Assembly: GCA_014763885.1 (NCBI GenBank)
Contig: JACXUO010000003.1
Coordinates: 83,004 to 147,003, forward strand
Direction: 5' to 3'
Length of the DNA stretch: 64,000 nt
DNA from: Campylobacterales bacterium
Lineage (GTDB): Bacteria; Campylobacterota; Campylobacteria; Campylobacterales; Sulfurovaceae
The translations under genes were made by a program, and so were the position numbers. Positions 45,240 to 54,116 of the stretch are shown piece by piece. The notes beneath the pieces are model-generated. The model was not told the origin of the DNA, searched no databases, and saw nothing but the letters and a program-made list of their open reading frames with translations. Position 1 is the first letter of the stretch. Every line of letters begins with the position of its first letter.

Positions 45240-46154
45240 ATGATCGATACACTTATGAGCATTCTTTTTGTCTATGTCTTTATCGCCCTCGGATACACCG
45301 CCAAGCGCATCTTCAAAGAAGATATGAACTCCAAGACACTGACACTTTTTTCTGTCTATTTTCTGCAGCCCTTTGTCACCGTATGGGGGTTCAGCACCGC
45401 CAAGCTGGAACTTGCCCATATCTATACACCGCTGGTCTATCTGGGGATCATCTTTTTGCTGCTGCTGCCGACGATCGCGCTAGGAAAGATCATCTTCAGC
45501 GATCCCAAGGAGCGTTCGATCTTCTCCATTGCGGGGTTTGTCGGAAACACGGGGAATATCGGTATCCCTTTGGGAATTGCCCTCTTTGGTGAAGCCAGCG
45601 TCATCTACACGACCCTGATCAACATTGCCAATGTCTTTGTGGTCTATATCATCGGGGTCTATATCTACTCCCGCGGTTCCTTCAGTATCAAAGCGTCGCT
45701 TCTGAATATTGTGAAAATCCCGATCATCCCGGCCTCTGTGGTAGCGATCGGGATCAATGTCTACGAGATCCCCCTCACTCCCCAGATCGTAGAGTTTTTC
45801 AAGATGGGTGCCTACGGGGGGATCGTACTGCAGCTTTTCCTGCTGGGGACATTTCTGCAGGGGATCAGGCTCAGGGAGCTCCGCCCGCTCTTGATGCTCG
45901 GTACGCTCTCTCAGAAGTTTATCCTGGTACCGCTCTTTAGTGCCATCATACTCAGCTTCACTTCACTCCCGCTCTTTGTTCAGGGGGTCATATTGATGGA
46001 GATGATGGTACCTCTGGCAGTGGCAAACATCAACCTCGCTTCACTCTATGACTGCCGTCCCAAAGAGGTCACTTCACTGATCATGATCAGCACCCTGCTC
46101 TTCATTCCCATGCTTTTTGTGCTCAGTTACATCGTAAATCACTTCTATTTGTGA
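45240..46154 (+). CDS. AEC (auxin efflux carrier) family transporter
   Basis: Ten-helix membrane transporter of the AEC family, whose bacterial members carry malate, malonate or amino acids. Family features include GYTAKRIFKEDMNSKTLTLF near the N-terminus, GFVGNTGNIGIPLGIALFG (the central conserved helix break) and the C-terminal VILMEMMVPLAVANINLASLY. The start is set at 45240 (MIDTLMS); a TTG at 45216 is in frame but overlaps the -10 box. The length of 304 residues is normal. The substrate cannot be assigned. Confidence 0.85.
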   Translation: MIDTLMSILFVYVFIALGYTAKRIFKEDMNSKTLTLFSVYFLQPFVTVWGFSTAKLELAHIYTPLVYLGIIFLLLLPTIALGKIIFSDPKERSIFSIAGFVGNTGNIGIPLGIALFGEASVIYTTLINIANVFVVYIIGVYIYSRGSFSIKASLLNIVKIPIIPASVVAIGINVYEIPLTPQIVEFFKMGAYGGIVLQLFLLGTFLQGIRLRELRPLLMLGTLSQKFILVPLFSAIILSFTSLPLFVQGVILMEMMVPLAVANINLASLYDCRPKEVTSLIMISTLLFIPMLFVLSYIVNHFYL

Positions 46155-46185
46155 TAGAATTACATACTTAATCTTAGGAGTTTCC

Positions 46186-47406
46186 ATGTCTACAAATACC
46201 CTTATTATCGGTGCAGGTGGTGTCGGGAATGTCGTTGCGTTCAAATGTGCGATGAATGCCGAGACTTTCGGAAATATCACACTGGCAAGCCGTACACTCA
46301 GCAAATGTGATGAGATTGCAGCCAATGTCAAAGAAAAAACAGGCGTGGAGATCGCCACGGCAAAAGTCGATGCGGACAGCGTAGAAGAGCTGGTTGCGCT
46401 TATCATGAAGACCGATGCGGATATCGTGATCAACGTGGCACTGCCCTACCAGGATCTGACCATTATGGATGCATGTACACAGTGCGGAGTCGACTATCTT
46501 GATACGGCAAACTATGAGCATCCCGATGAGGCGAAGTTCGAGTACAAAGAGCAGTGGGCGAGAGATGAGCAGTTCAAGAAAGCGGATATCATGGGGCTGC
46601 TCGGAAGCGGTTTTGACCCGGGTGCGACCAATGTCTTCTGTGCCTATGCGCAAAAGCACTACTTCGATGAGATCCATACGATCGATATCCTTGACTGCAA
46701 TGCGGGAGATCACGGCTATCCGTTCGCGACCAACTTCAACCCGGAGATCAACCTTCGTGAAGTGAGTGCAAAAGGAAGATACTGGGAGGATGGAAAATGG
46801 ATCGAGACCGAGCCGATGGCGATCATGCAGGTATGGGACTATCCGGAAGTCGGTCCGAAAGACAGCTACCTCCTCTACCATGAAGAGATGGAGTCACTGG
46901 TCAAACATATCAAGGGTTTGAAGCGTATCAGATTCTTTATGACATTCGGTGCAAGCTACCTCAAACATATGGAAGTGCTTCAGAATGTCGGTATGCTCGG
47001 TATCGAACCAGTAGAGCACAAAGGGCAGCAGATCGTTCCTATCGAGTTCCTCAAGACACTGCTTCCTGACCCGGCAAGCCTGGGTCCGCGTACCAAAGGG
47101 AAGACCAATATCGGTATCTTTGCAAAAGGGATCAAAGACGGGAAGCCAAGAACGATCTATATCTACCAGATCAAAGACCATGAAGAGTGCTATGCCGAAG
47201 TGATGAGCCAGGGTGTAAGCTACACGACAGGTGTTCCGGCAATGATCGGTGCAAAACTGATGCTTGAAGGTGTATGGCAGGGAACGGGTGTCTTCAACAT
47301 GGAAGAGATGGACCCGGATCCATTCATGGAAGAGCTGATGACACAAGGGCTTCCATGGCAAGTGATGGAGCTGGAAGCGCATGAGGACCTCAGAGTTGAT
47401 GCCTAG
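46186..47406 (+). CDS. Carboxyspermidine (carboxynorspermidine) dehydrogenase-like saccharopine reductase
   Basis: 406-residue NAD(P)H-dependent enzyme of the saccharopine dehydrogenase superfamily. The Rossmann motif IIGAGGVGNVVAFKCAM is at the N-terminus. VNVALPYQDLTIMDACTQCG, DTANYEHPDEAKFEY and GFDPGATNVFCAYA match the carboxynorspermidine synthase group that condenses aspartate semialdehyde with putrescine or diaminopropane. In Campylobacter this enzyme makes spermidine through carboxyspermidine. With SpeA 5.6 kb upstream it supplies two steps of that route; the decarboxylase is not in the window. An AGGAG site lies just upstream. Confidence 0.9.
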   Translation: MSTNTLIIGAGGVGNVVAFKCAMNAETFGNITLASRTLSKCDEIAANVKEKTGVEIATAKVDADSVEELVALIMKTDADIVINVALPYQDLTIMDACTQCGVDYLDTANYEHPDEAKFEYKEQWARDEQFKKADIMGLLGSGFDPGATNVFCAYAQKHYFDEIHTIDILDCNAGDHGYPFATNFNPEINLREVSAKGRYWEDGKWIETEPMAIMQVWDYPEVGPKDSYLLYHEEMESLVKHIKGLKRIRFFMTFGASYLKHMEVLQNVGMLGIEPVEHKGQQIVPIEFLKTLLPDPASLGPRTKGKTNIGIFAKGIKDGKPRTIYIYQIKDHEECYAEVMSQGVSYTTGVPAMIGAKLMLEGVWQGTGVFNMEEMDPDPFMEELMTQGLPWQVMELEAHEDLRVDA

Positions 47407-47410
47407 TGCA

Positions 47411-48169
47411 TCAACGGAGTCCTATCATACTCATAAACCTGCCGCTGCATCCCTGCTCTTTCCTGTAGGAAAAATATTTATCCGCCTTGCATGAGGTACA
47501 CTCATGACTCATCTCGATATTCTCAGTATTTAATCCCGCATCCAATAGCTGCTTTTGGTTGACCAGCGGCAGATCCAGCATATATTTCTCCCCTACCGGA
47601 TCGAACACCTCTTTATCCTTGAAATGGTGTGCCACATCCTCCCCCACCTCATAACAGCATCTTCCGATCGAGGGTGCGATGAAAGCGACAATATCTTTGG
47701 GATCCGAGCCGAAAGTATTGACCATCTTCTGCACCGTTTTCCCGGTAATATTGGCTTTTGTACCCTTCCATCCCGCATGGATCGCAGCCACGATCTTCTT
47801 TTTCGTATCATAAAGGAGTACCGGAACACAATCAGCGGTCAGGATCGTGAGCACCACCCCCTTTTGATCGGTGATCATCGCGTCGCAGTTGGCTACCGCA
47901 TCTTCGGCGGTATGCCATCCTCTGCTTTCCCTACTTTCGATGATCGTGATATTGTCGCTATGGGTCTGCTCCGCTACGACAAAATACGCCTGCTGCCCGA
48001 TCCCCAGCCTCCCGGCAACCTCCCGCCTGTTCTTGACCACCTCTTCCGCCGGTTCCCCGGTATGCAGCGCCAACGATCCATGACGTAAAGATGCACTCTC
48101 TTTTGTTGTGACAGCATGAAAACACCCTTCACATTTTTCCAGCAATCCCGAACGGTAAAACCCGGCCAT
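47411..48169 (-). CDS. pgeF: Peptidoglycan editing factor PgeF / YfiH (polyphenol oxidase) family
   Basis: 252-residue protein of the YfiH family, reported to edit cytoplasmic cell-wall precursors carrying a wrong residue and to act on purine nucleosides. Metal and active-site motifs are clear: AEQTHSDNI, LTADCVPVLLYD, AAIHAGWKG and APSIGRCCYEVG, with the conserved His and Cys residues. Its stop lies four bases from the stop of the convergent dehydrogenase gene. It is divergent from rodA, another wall gene. Confidence 0.92.
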   Translation of the reverse strand: MAGFYRSGLLEKCEGCFHAVTTKESASLRHGSLALHTGEPAEEVVKNRREVAGRLGIGQQAYFVVAEQTHSDNITIIESRESRGWHTAEDAVANCDAMITDQKGVVLTILTADCVPVLLYDTKKKIVAAIHAGWKGTKANITGKTVQKMVNTFGSDPKDIVAFIAPSIGRCCYEVGEDVAHHFKDKEVFDPVGEKYMLDLPLVNQKQLLDAGLNTENIEMSHECTSCKADKYFSYRKEQGCSGRFMSMIGLR

Positions 48170-48220
48170 CTTTTACCTCTAACATTTTTTGATATAATAC
48201 CCAAAAAATGAAGGCATGGC

Positions 48221-49360
48221 ATGGAGCATTGGTTTGATTTTGACAAACGTATCTTTAAGCATTTCAACTATCTGTTGATCCTCCAGATCATTCCGCTGCT
48301 TTTCATCTCCTCCTACCTTGTCAACGAGATCAACCCCTACCTCTTTACCAAGCAGATGATCTACTATGCCATCGCGGGCATCGCTTTTCTTGTGACGGTC
48401 TTTATCCCCTGGAGGCAGATCATGTGGTGGTTCGCCCCGCTATTCTATATCGCAAACCTGGGTCTTCTTATCGCCGTAGAGCTTGTAGGGAAGACGATAC
48501 TCGGTGCACAGCGATGGATAGAGATACCGGGGATCGGTATCACGATACAGCCTTCGGAGTTCATCAAGGTATCGGTGATGATGACACTGGCTTACCTGAT
48601 CCACAAAACACCGCCGCCGGAAAAGGGGTATGGCCTCTGGAAGTTTCTGCTCCTTTCGCTCCTGATCATCATCCCCTTCGTGTTGATCGCAAAAGAACCC
48701 GATCTCGGTACCGCGCTTGTACTGCTGATCACGGGATATGGCATCCTCTTTGTCATCGGGATCAACTGGAAGATCTGGTTCACGATCTTCATCATCGCAG
48801 GCTTCAGTGCCCCTGTTGTCTACCAGTACGGCCTGAAACCCTACCAGAAAAAACGTATCGAAGATGCTCTCAACAAGCCGAGCTACCAGGTAAGACAGGC
48901 GCTCATCGCCATCGGATCGGGGGGAATCGAAGGGAAACCCAAAGACGAAGCGACCCAGACCCAGCTTGATTTCCTGCCCGTTGCCTCGACTGACTTTATC
49001 TTCGCCTATCTCGGCGAACGCCTGGGGTTTAAGGGGATGATGACTGTCATCGGACTCTATATCCTGCTCATCTTCAACCTGCTCTATATCTCGGCCAAAT
49101 ACGCCAAGGATTACCTCATCAAAACCTTTGCCTCGGGACTGGCATTTTTGATATTTGTCTACATGGGAGTAAACATCTATATGATCATCGGACTTGCCCC
49201 TGTCGTGGGACTTCCGCTCCCCATGTTCAGCCACGGAGGGACCTCTTTTATCATCTTTACGGTTATTTTCGGAATTCTTCAAAACTTAATTGCATTTAAA
49301 GACTACAGTCGCTATAATTCTGACTCGAAAATCATAATGCAACACAAAGATTTTCACTAA
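48221..49360 (+). CDS. rodA: Rod shape-determining peptidoglycan polymerase RodA
   Basis: SEDS-family glycosyltransferase that polymerises lipid II for cell elongation. Multi-helix protein of 379 residues with GAQRWIEIPGIGITIQPSEFIK, AKEPDLGTALVLL (which includes the key Asp) and GLPLPMFSHGGTSF near the C-terminus, all RodA/FtsW signatures; the sequence fits RodA better than FtsW. A GATATAATAC promoter box lies about 25 bases upstream. The tRNA gene starts four bases after the stop. Confidence 0.94.
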   Translation: MEHWFDFDKRIFKHFNYLLILQIIPLLFISSYLVNEINPYLFTKQMIYYAIAGIAFLVTVFIPWRQIMWWFAPLFYIANLGLLIAVELVGKTILGAQRWIEIPGIGITIQPSEFIKVSVMMTLAYLIHKTPPPEKGYGLWKFLLLSLLIIIPFVLIAKEPDLGTALVLLITGYGILFVIGINWKIWFTIFIIAGFSAPVVYQYGLKPYQKKRIEDALNKPSYQVRQALIAIGSGGIEGKPKDEATQTQLDFLPVASTDFIFAYLGERLGFKGMMTVIGLYILLIFNLLYISAKYAKDYLIKTFASGLAFLIFVYMGVNIYMIIGLAPVVGLPLPMFSHGGTSFIIFTVIFGILQNLIAFKDYSRYNSDSKIIMQHKDFH

Positions 49361-49364
49361 CCAA

Positions 49365-49441
49365 GGGTCTTTAGCTCAGCTGGTTAGAGCACTCGGCTCA
49401 TAACCGAGTGGTCCAGGGTTCGAGTCCCTGAGGACCCACCA
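49365..49441 (+). tRNA. tRNA with CAT anticodon (elongator Met or Ile2)
   Basis: A 77-base gene with acceptor GGGTCTT paired to AGGACCC, anticodon stem CTCGG/CCGAG with loop CTCATAA (anticodon CAT), T-arm GGGTTCGAGTCCC and encoded CCA. The CGGCTCATAACCG anticodon arm resembles isoleucine tRNAs whose C34 becomes lysidine, so Ile2 is as likely as elongator Met. It is not the initiator, since the anticodon stem lacks the three G-C pairs. Confidence 0.92.
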
Positions 49442-49644
49442 CCCACAAATAACGCTCTCAGCGCAAAAAATAAACACAAATCACTAAAACATAACATCTT
49501 ATAAAATAAAAGGATACATCTTGGGATACCTTTTAAAGCTACGTCTCTAGAAGGATTTTGAAATCCCCTACATCACTAAATAGATAACATAGTTGTCATT
49601 TTGACAAGGGTCTGGTAAACTTTAAAAACCAAAAGGTATCTTAA
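49442..49644. other. Intergenic region between tRNA and acyltransferase remnant
   Basis: AT-rich sequence without a supported gene. It includes the strong inverted repeat at 49608-49658 and probably the break point where the 5' part of the acyltransferase gene was lost. Confidence 0.6.
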
Positions 49645-49658
49645 AGTTTACCAGACCC
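49608..49658. terminator. Strong 18-base perfect hairpin with T run
   Basis: The arms at 49608-49625 (starting GGGTCTGGTAAAC) and 49641-49658 are exactly complementary over 18 bases around a 15-base loop, and the right arm is followed by CAACACTTTTTTT. It is long and perfect for an ordinary terminator and overlaps the beginning of the open acyltransferase frame. Confidence 0.75.
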
Positions 49659-50247
49659 AACACTTTTTTTACCCCTCTACAGACTCTACTTTTCACTCAG
49701 GATATCGGGTGATGAGAATATCCCCAAAGCGCCGTGCATCATCTCACCCAGCCATCAGAGCATGCTCGACGGCTTTATCCTCGCAGCCGCCCTCCCCTAC
49801 AGCGTGTTGAAGAGAACATTCTTCCTGGCTTTTGAGATGGTCTTCGGTACAAAGATCATGAGTCCGATCATACGGAACTCCCAAACCATTCTGATCAATG
49901 TCAACAAAGACCTGAAAGCCTCCGTGCAGAAAAGTGCCGTCCCTCTCAAAAAGGGGCAAAATCTTGTGGTATTTCCCGAAGGAGCAAGATCACGCGACAG
50001 AGAGCTTTTGGAGTTCAAAAAGTTCTTTGCAATACTCTCCGTAGAGCTGAATATCCCTGTCGTCCCTACCGTTCTGGACGGGACCTTCGAGTCCCTGCCT
50101 GCAGGCAGGCTTTTCCCCAGGCCCTCGCCCGTGGTCGTCAAGCACCTTGAACCGATCTATCCCGAAGGGCTTAGTTATGATGAACTGACGGAGAGGGTCA
50201 AAGAGGCGATAGAGACAGAGATGCGTCGGCATCCCCTTCACGGCTGA
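49645..50247 (+). pseudogene. 5'-truncated PlsC-type acyltransferase domain
   Basis: The open frame encodes an acyltransferase domain of the 1-acyl-glycerol-3-phosphate acyltransferase type: ISGDENIPKAPCIISPSHQS, the HX4D catalytic motif (HQSMLD), the glycerol-phosphate motif FPEGARSRDRELLEFKK and the later VPTVLDG. The only ATG (49762) lies after the HX4D histidine, and no ATG, GTG or TTG occurs upstream before the stop in the hairpin. A protein from 49762 would lack the catalytic His. The sequence resembles the C-terminal domain of larger acyl-ACP/acyl-CoA synthetase-acyltransferase fusions, so this is most likely a remnant of a longer gene. Confidence 0.75.
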
Positions 50248-51515
50248 TCAGGGAAGTGCGGACTTTACCTCTTTCGCTGCCTCCTTCTCATCCACTCTAA
50301 GCAGCAGGATCCCGCCAATGATAAAAAAGAGCATAACCGAGATAATCCCTGCCCGTGAACTCTCTGTAAGCAGGGCAACCGTACCGATAAGAAACGGGCC
50401 CAGGATCGCAGCAGTCTTTCCCAAAAAATTGTAAAACCCGAAAAACTCCGCTGCATAGGCATCGGGGACCATCCTCGCATAGTAGGAGCGGCTCAAAGCC
50501 TGCAGACCGCCCTGTACCAGTGCGATCATCACCGCCAAGAGGTAAAACTCATGCACCTCCTCCATCACACCTGCCCAAAGCGTGATCAGAAGATAGATAC
50601 CTATCCCTAAAAGAATCGCTTTTTTCGTCTCCCACTTCTGGGCCAGTTTGGCAAAAAGAAGCGTGGCCGGGAAACCGACAAACTGCACGATCAGCAGTGA
50701 GAAGATCAGGCTTTTGGGTTCAAACCCGATCGCCATGCCATAATCCACTGCCATACGGATGATCGTATCCACGCCGTCGATATAGAACCAATAGGCAAGC
50801 AGAAAATAGACCAGTCCTTTAAACTGTGCAACCCGTTTGAGTGTTCCTCTCACTCTCTGATATCCCTCTATAATGAGCCGGGTTGTACCTGCCTCTCTCT
50901 GCGGTCTCTTCTCCTTCACAAAGAAAAAGAGCGGCAGGGAAAAGAGCGCCCACCATACTGCGACAGAAAAAAACGACACCTTGACCGCAGCGATGGTACT
51001 CTCCAGACCAAACCATGCAGGATCCATAACGATCCAGACATTGAGGGCAAAAAGCACACCACCGCCCAGATATCCCAGTGCAAAGCCGAGCCCGGAGACA
51101 GCATCAAACATTTTTTCTCTAGCTACCGCAGGCAGAAGCGAGTCATAGAAGATGTTGGAGCCCATAAACCCCAGATTGCCGAGTATATAGATAAAGAGTG
51201 CCGCTTCCCATGCCCCCTCACCGACAAACGTCAGTGCGACACTCATCAATATCCCCAGATAGGAGAAGAGAAACAGAAACCGCTTTTTCAATCCCCCCAC
51301 ATCTGCGATCGCACCGAGCAAGGGAGCGATAAGCACGATGATAAGGCTTGATATCGAGTTTGCAAAACCCAGCTGTGCCGTACTGACAGTGGCATCGGCA
51401 TGGGCGCTGAAGTACCCTTTGAAAACAATGGGAAAAAACCGGCGATGACCGTAGTGACATAAGCGGAGTTGGCCCAGTCATATAGTGCCCATGCATAGAT
51501 GCTTCTCTTTTTCAT
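50248..51515 (-). pseudogene. UMF1/Atg22-like MFS transporter, frameshifted
   Basis: Major-facilitator membrane transporter of the UMF1 group. The beginning (from 51515: MKKRSIYAWALYDWANSAYV, an ALYDWANSA signature) and the remainder (LIIVLIAPLLGAIADVGG onward, to 50248) lie in different frames. The switch is at GGGAAAAAA (51430-51438, plus strand). One extra G there would restore the continuous reading FFPIVFKGYFSAHADATVST and a protein of 422 residues, normal for the family. All later helices look intact. This is a single-base deletion or a homopolymer sequencing error. Substrate unknown. Confidence 0.85.
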
Positions 51516-51552
51516 AGTTACATCATGACCTATTTTGGATAAAATAGAGATT

Positions 51553-52311
51553 ATGAACTTTCTGGAACTCTTCAAAAAACCGAACCTTATCGCAGCCCAC
51601 AGAGGCGACCGCGCAAGAAAAGCGGAAAACACCCTGGGTGCCCTTGTCTCCTCTGTCGGCAGATGCGACTTCGCAGAGATCGATGTGCAGCTGACGAAGG
51701 ATCTTGTACCGGTTATCATCCATGATGATAAAGTGGGTAAGACCAGCAATATCTCAAAGATCAAGGCCTTTGAAGATCGTGCCCCCTGGAGAGTCGCTGA
51801 CCTTACACTGCAGGAGCTTGAGCAGCTGGACTTCGGCAGCTGGTTCGACGGCCACTATGCACCGCTCCTTACCCTGGAGAAGGCGCTCACTTTTACCAAA
51901 GAGGCACAGCTCTTTTTGAATATCGAGATCAAAGATAGCTCACGTGTTTTTGCTGATGAAGTGGTCGTTGAGAAGATCATCACGCTTATCCAAAGGACAC
52001 AGACAGAAGATCTTGTCCTGCTGTCCTCTTTCTACCACAGCTATCTTCCCCTCTGCAAAAGATATGCTCCGACCATCCCCACAGCTGCCCTGCAGGCACA
52101 CAGACACCCAAAGGACCTCATCCCCTATCTTCAGAGCCTGCAGGCGGATGCCTACCACCCTGAAGAGAAGATCACGACCCGGGGTATCGTAACGCGTTTA
52201 AGAGATGCAGGATTTTTTGTGAATGTCTATACCGTCAATGATCCCGCACGACAACAGGAACTCTTCAGTTGGGGGGTCAATGGTGTTTTTACCGACTCTT
52301 TAAGGAAGTGA
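51553..52311 (+). CDS. Glycerophosphodiester phosphodiesterase family protein
   Basis: TIM-barrel phosphodiesterase of the GDPD family, about 252 residues. The catalytic HRGD and ENTLGAL motifs (IAAHRGDRARKAENTLGAL), EIDVQLTKD, HDD and NIEIKDS are present. It hydrolyses glycerophosphodiesters to glycerol-3-phosphate; no signal peptide is visible, so it is probably cytoplasmic. The start is placed at 51553 (MNFLELF); a TTG at 51535 is in frame but overlaps a TAAAAT promoter-like box. It is divergent from the UMF1 transporter, with 37 bases between starts. Confidence 0.9.
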   Translation: MNFLELFKKPNLIAAHRGDRARKAENTLGALVSSVGRCDFAEIDVQLTKDLVPVIIHDDKVGKTSNISKIKAFEDRAPWRVADLTLQELEQLDFGSWFDGHYAPLLTLEKALTFTKEAQLFLNIEIKDSSRVFADEVVVEKIITLIQRTQTEDLVLLSSFYHSYLPLCKRYAPTIPTAALQAHRHPKDLIPYLQSLQADAYHPEEKITTRGIVTRLRDAGFFVNVYTVNDPARQQELFSWGVNGVFTDSLRK

Positions 52312-52418
52312 TATACGGCAAATAGCACATTTTGACGTAATAATACTTTACTTTTTACGTATTATATAGTATCCTTAAAAGAATCATAAACGATCAGAAA
52401 CAAAGTTGAGGGGAAAAG

Positions 52419-53063
52419 ATGGCTGCAAAAAGATCTATACTGGTATATTCTGAGGGAAATGCAAAAGAGATCTTAAAATCACAACCGGAACTTGACCGGG
52501 AAGCCTCTACCGATCTTGCCCGTAAGCTTTTCCCCTCTAAAAAATTTACACCGATAGAAGATGGTAATTTGCGTTTTACAAACCCCTATAAAAATCAACT
52601 CTATATCGGTTCTTTTCCGGGCATGACAGTCGTTTCTACCCCTGCCATTGCCATAGACTACCCTTCCCGTCTTTCCCGATCATTTCTCAATCCTGAACTG
52701 GGAAACACGCTCTATCTCTTTGCCATGCACCGTGCCGCTGAATGGTTTGCCTATGCGATATGGGAAAACGGTACACTCGTAAGATCCTTAAGCATCTCGG
52801 GAGAGGAGGGAAAACTCCTTGAGGATATCGGCCCCAGACAGCCCTTTGAAGCGCTTCACTGGTCGGAGGGACACCCGCTTTTCGAGAATCCCCAGGAGGA
52901 AAACTGCTCCCCTTTCAACTTTCATCCTCTCGATCTGGGAGATGCGGCATTCAAGGAATATCTGGGCTACCGGATGGAGGGATACAGTGACGCCTCGCAT
53001 ATCGATCCGGCAAAGATACCGTTGGTAGGGCTTCAAAAACTTCCCTGGTGGAAGATCTGGTAA
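52419..53063 (+). CDS. DUF6928-like protein of unknown function
   Basis: 214-residue soluble protein. MAAKRSILVYSEGNAKEILK and the following PELDREASTDLARKLFPSKKF resemble the DUF6928 family, best known from actinobacteria and of unknown function. The centre (LYIGSFPGMTVVSTPAIAID, HRAAEWFAYAIWENG) is compatible with an alpha/beta fold. No signal peptide. A GAGGGGA ribosome site precedes it, and it stands alone between GDPD and the DUF523-DUF1722 gene. The family call is from memory of the N-terminal pattern and moderately sure. Confidence 0.65.
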   Translation: MAAKRSILVYSEGNAKEILKSQPELDREASTDLARKLFPSKKFTPIEDGNLRFTNPYKNQLYIGSFPGMTVVSTPAIAIDYPSRLSRSFLNPELGNTLYLFAMHRAAEWFAYAIWENGTLVRSLSISGEEGKLLEDIGPRQPFEALHWSEGHPLFENPQEENCSPFNFHPLDLGDAAFKEYLGYRMEGYSDASHIDPAKIPLVGLQKLPWWKIW

Positions 53064-53168
53064 CCCTGTACCGCAAGATAAAACCATCTTAACAGAATCT
53101 TACAAACCGACAAACCACCACTACGAATCCTCTTATATTTTCAATATAATATATCAAAAGGAGTTTCC

Positions 53169-54116
53169 ATGAAGATTGCAGTATCGGGATGTCTGCTGGG
53201 AGAGGAGATACGCCACAACGGCGGACACAAGCGTGATGATTTTATCACCGATATGCTGGGCAGGTATGCGGAGTTTGTCTCTTTCTGCCCCGAGCATCTT
53301 GCCTTCGGAACCCCCAGGGACTCCATCCGGCTGGTCAATACCTCTGAGGGTATCATCGTACAGAAGAACAAAAACTCAGAGGATGTGACCGATGTGCTGA
53401 CACAAACCTCGAAAGAGGAACTGGAGAAGATCGTGCAGCAGCCCCTGGGCGGGATCATCCTCAAGTCCAAGTCACCGAGCTGCGGCCTGGGAAGTACCGT
53501 ACTCTACAGGGCCAACGGCTATGCGGAGAAAAAAGGGAGCGGTATCTTTGCACAGATGTGTCAAAAAAGGTTTCCCCTCCTGCCGATAGAAGAGGAGGGA
53601 CGGCTGCAGGATCCCTGGCTTCGGGAGAACTTTGTCATGCAGCTCTTTGCCTACGATGATTTTGAAACTTTCAAAGCCTCTCACCCGGCAATGAAAGATC
53701 TGGTAGCATTCCACCAAAGCTACAAGTTCATGCTCCAGTCAAAAGATGACCAAAGCTACAGAGAACTTGGCAATATCGTTGCAAACCAACACGGGGATAC
53801 CTTTGACGTGTTGCTAGCTGCCTATGAGACACGCTTCAAGGAGACCATTGCTCACAAAAGCTCCATCGGGAAAACCCGCAATGTGCTGGAGCATATGGCA
53901 GGCTTTTTGAAAAAGCATCTCAGCGAAGTGGAGAAGAGAACCCTCCATGAACAGATAGAGGATTATGCGAATAAAATCGTTCCCCTCATCACGCCTCTGA
54001 GCACCCTGGATATGCTGGCAAAGGAGTATCAGATCTCCTACCTGCTGGGGCAGAAGTTCCTTCACCCCTATCCCAAAGAACTGGCACTCCGGTCAGATAT
54101 AAGAAGCGGGAAATGA
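53169..54116 (+). CDS. DUF523-DUF1722 two-domain protein (YbgA-like C-terminus)
   Basis: 315 residues with two domains. DUF523 at the N-terminus (VSGCLLGEEIRHNGGHK, FCPEHLAFGTPRDSIRL, KSKSPSCGLG) has conserved cysteines that could bind a metal or cluster. DUF1722 (about residues 190-305, FHQSYKFMLQSKDDQSYREL) is the YbgA domain. The pair is often found beside photolyase, and here the stop overlaps the photolyase start by four bases (ATGA). A role in DNA repair, light response or cofactor handling for the photolyase is possible but unproven. Confidence 0.88.
   Translation: MKIAVSGCLLGEEIRHNGGHKRDDFITDMLGRYAEFVSFCPEHLAFGTPRDSIRLVNTSEGIIVQKNKNSEDVTDVLTQTSKEELEKIVQQPLGGIILKSKSPSCGLGSTVLYRANGYAEKKGSGIFAQMCQKRFPLLPIEEEGRLQDPWLRENFVMQLFAYDDFETFKASHPAMKDLVAFHQSYKFMLQSKDDQSYRELGNIVANQHGDTFDVLLAAYETRFKETIAHKSSIGKTRNVLEHMAGFLKKHLSEVEKRTLHEQIEDYANKIVPLITPLSTLDMLAKEYQISYLLGQKFLHPYPKELALRSDIRSGK

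Noticed and set aside
51288..51764. A separate small membrane protein on the minus strand
   Set aside because: Only its middle portion (from 51515) is the N-terminus of the UMF1 transporter; the rest is out of frame or antisense to the GDPD gene.
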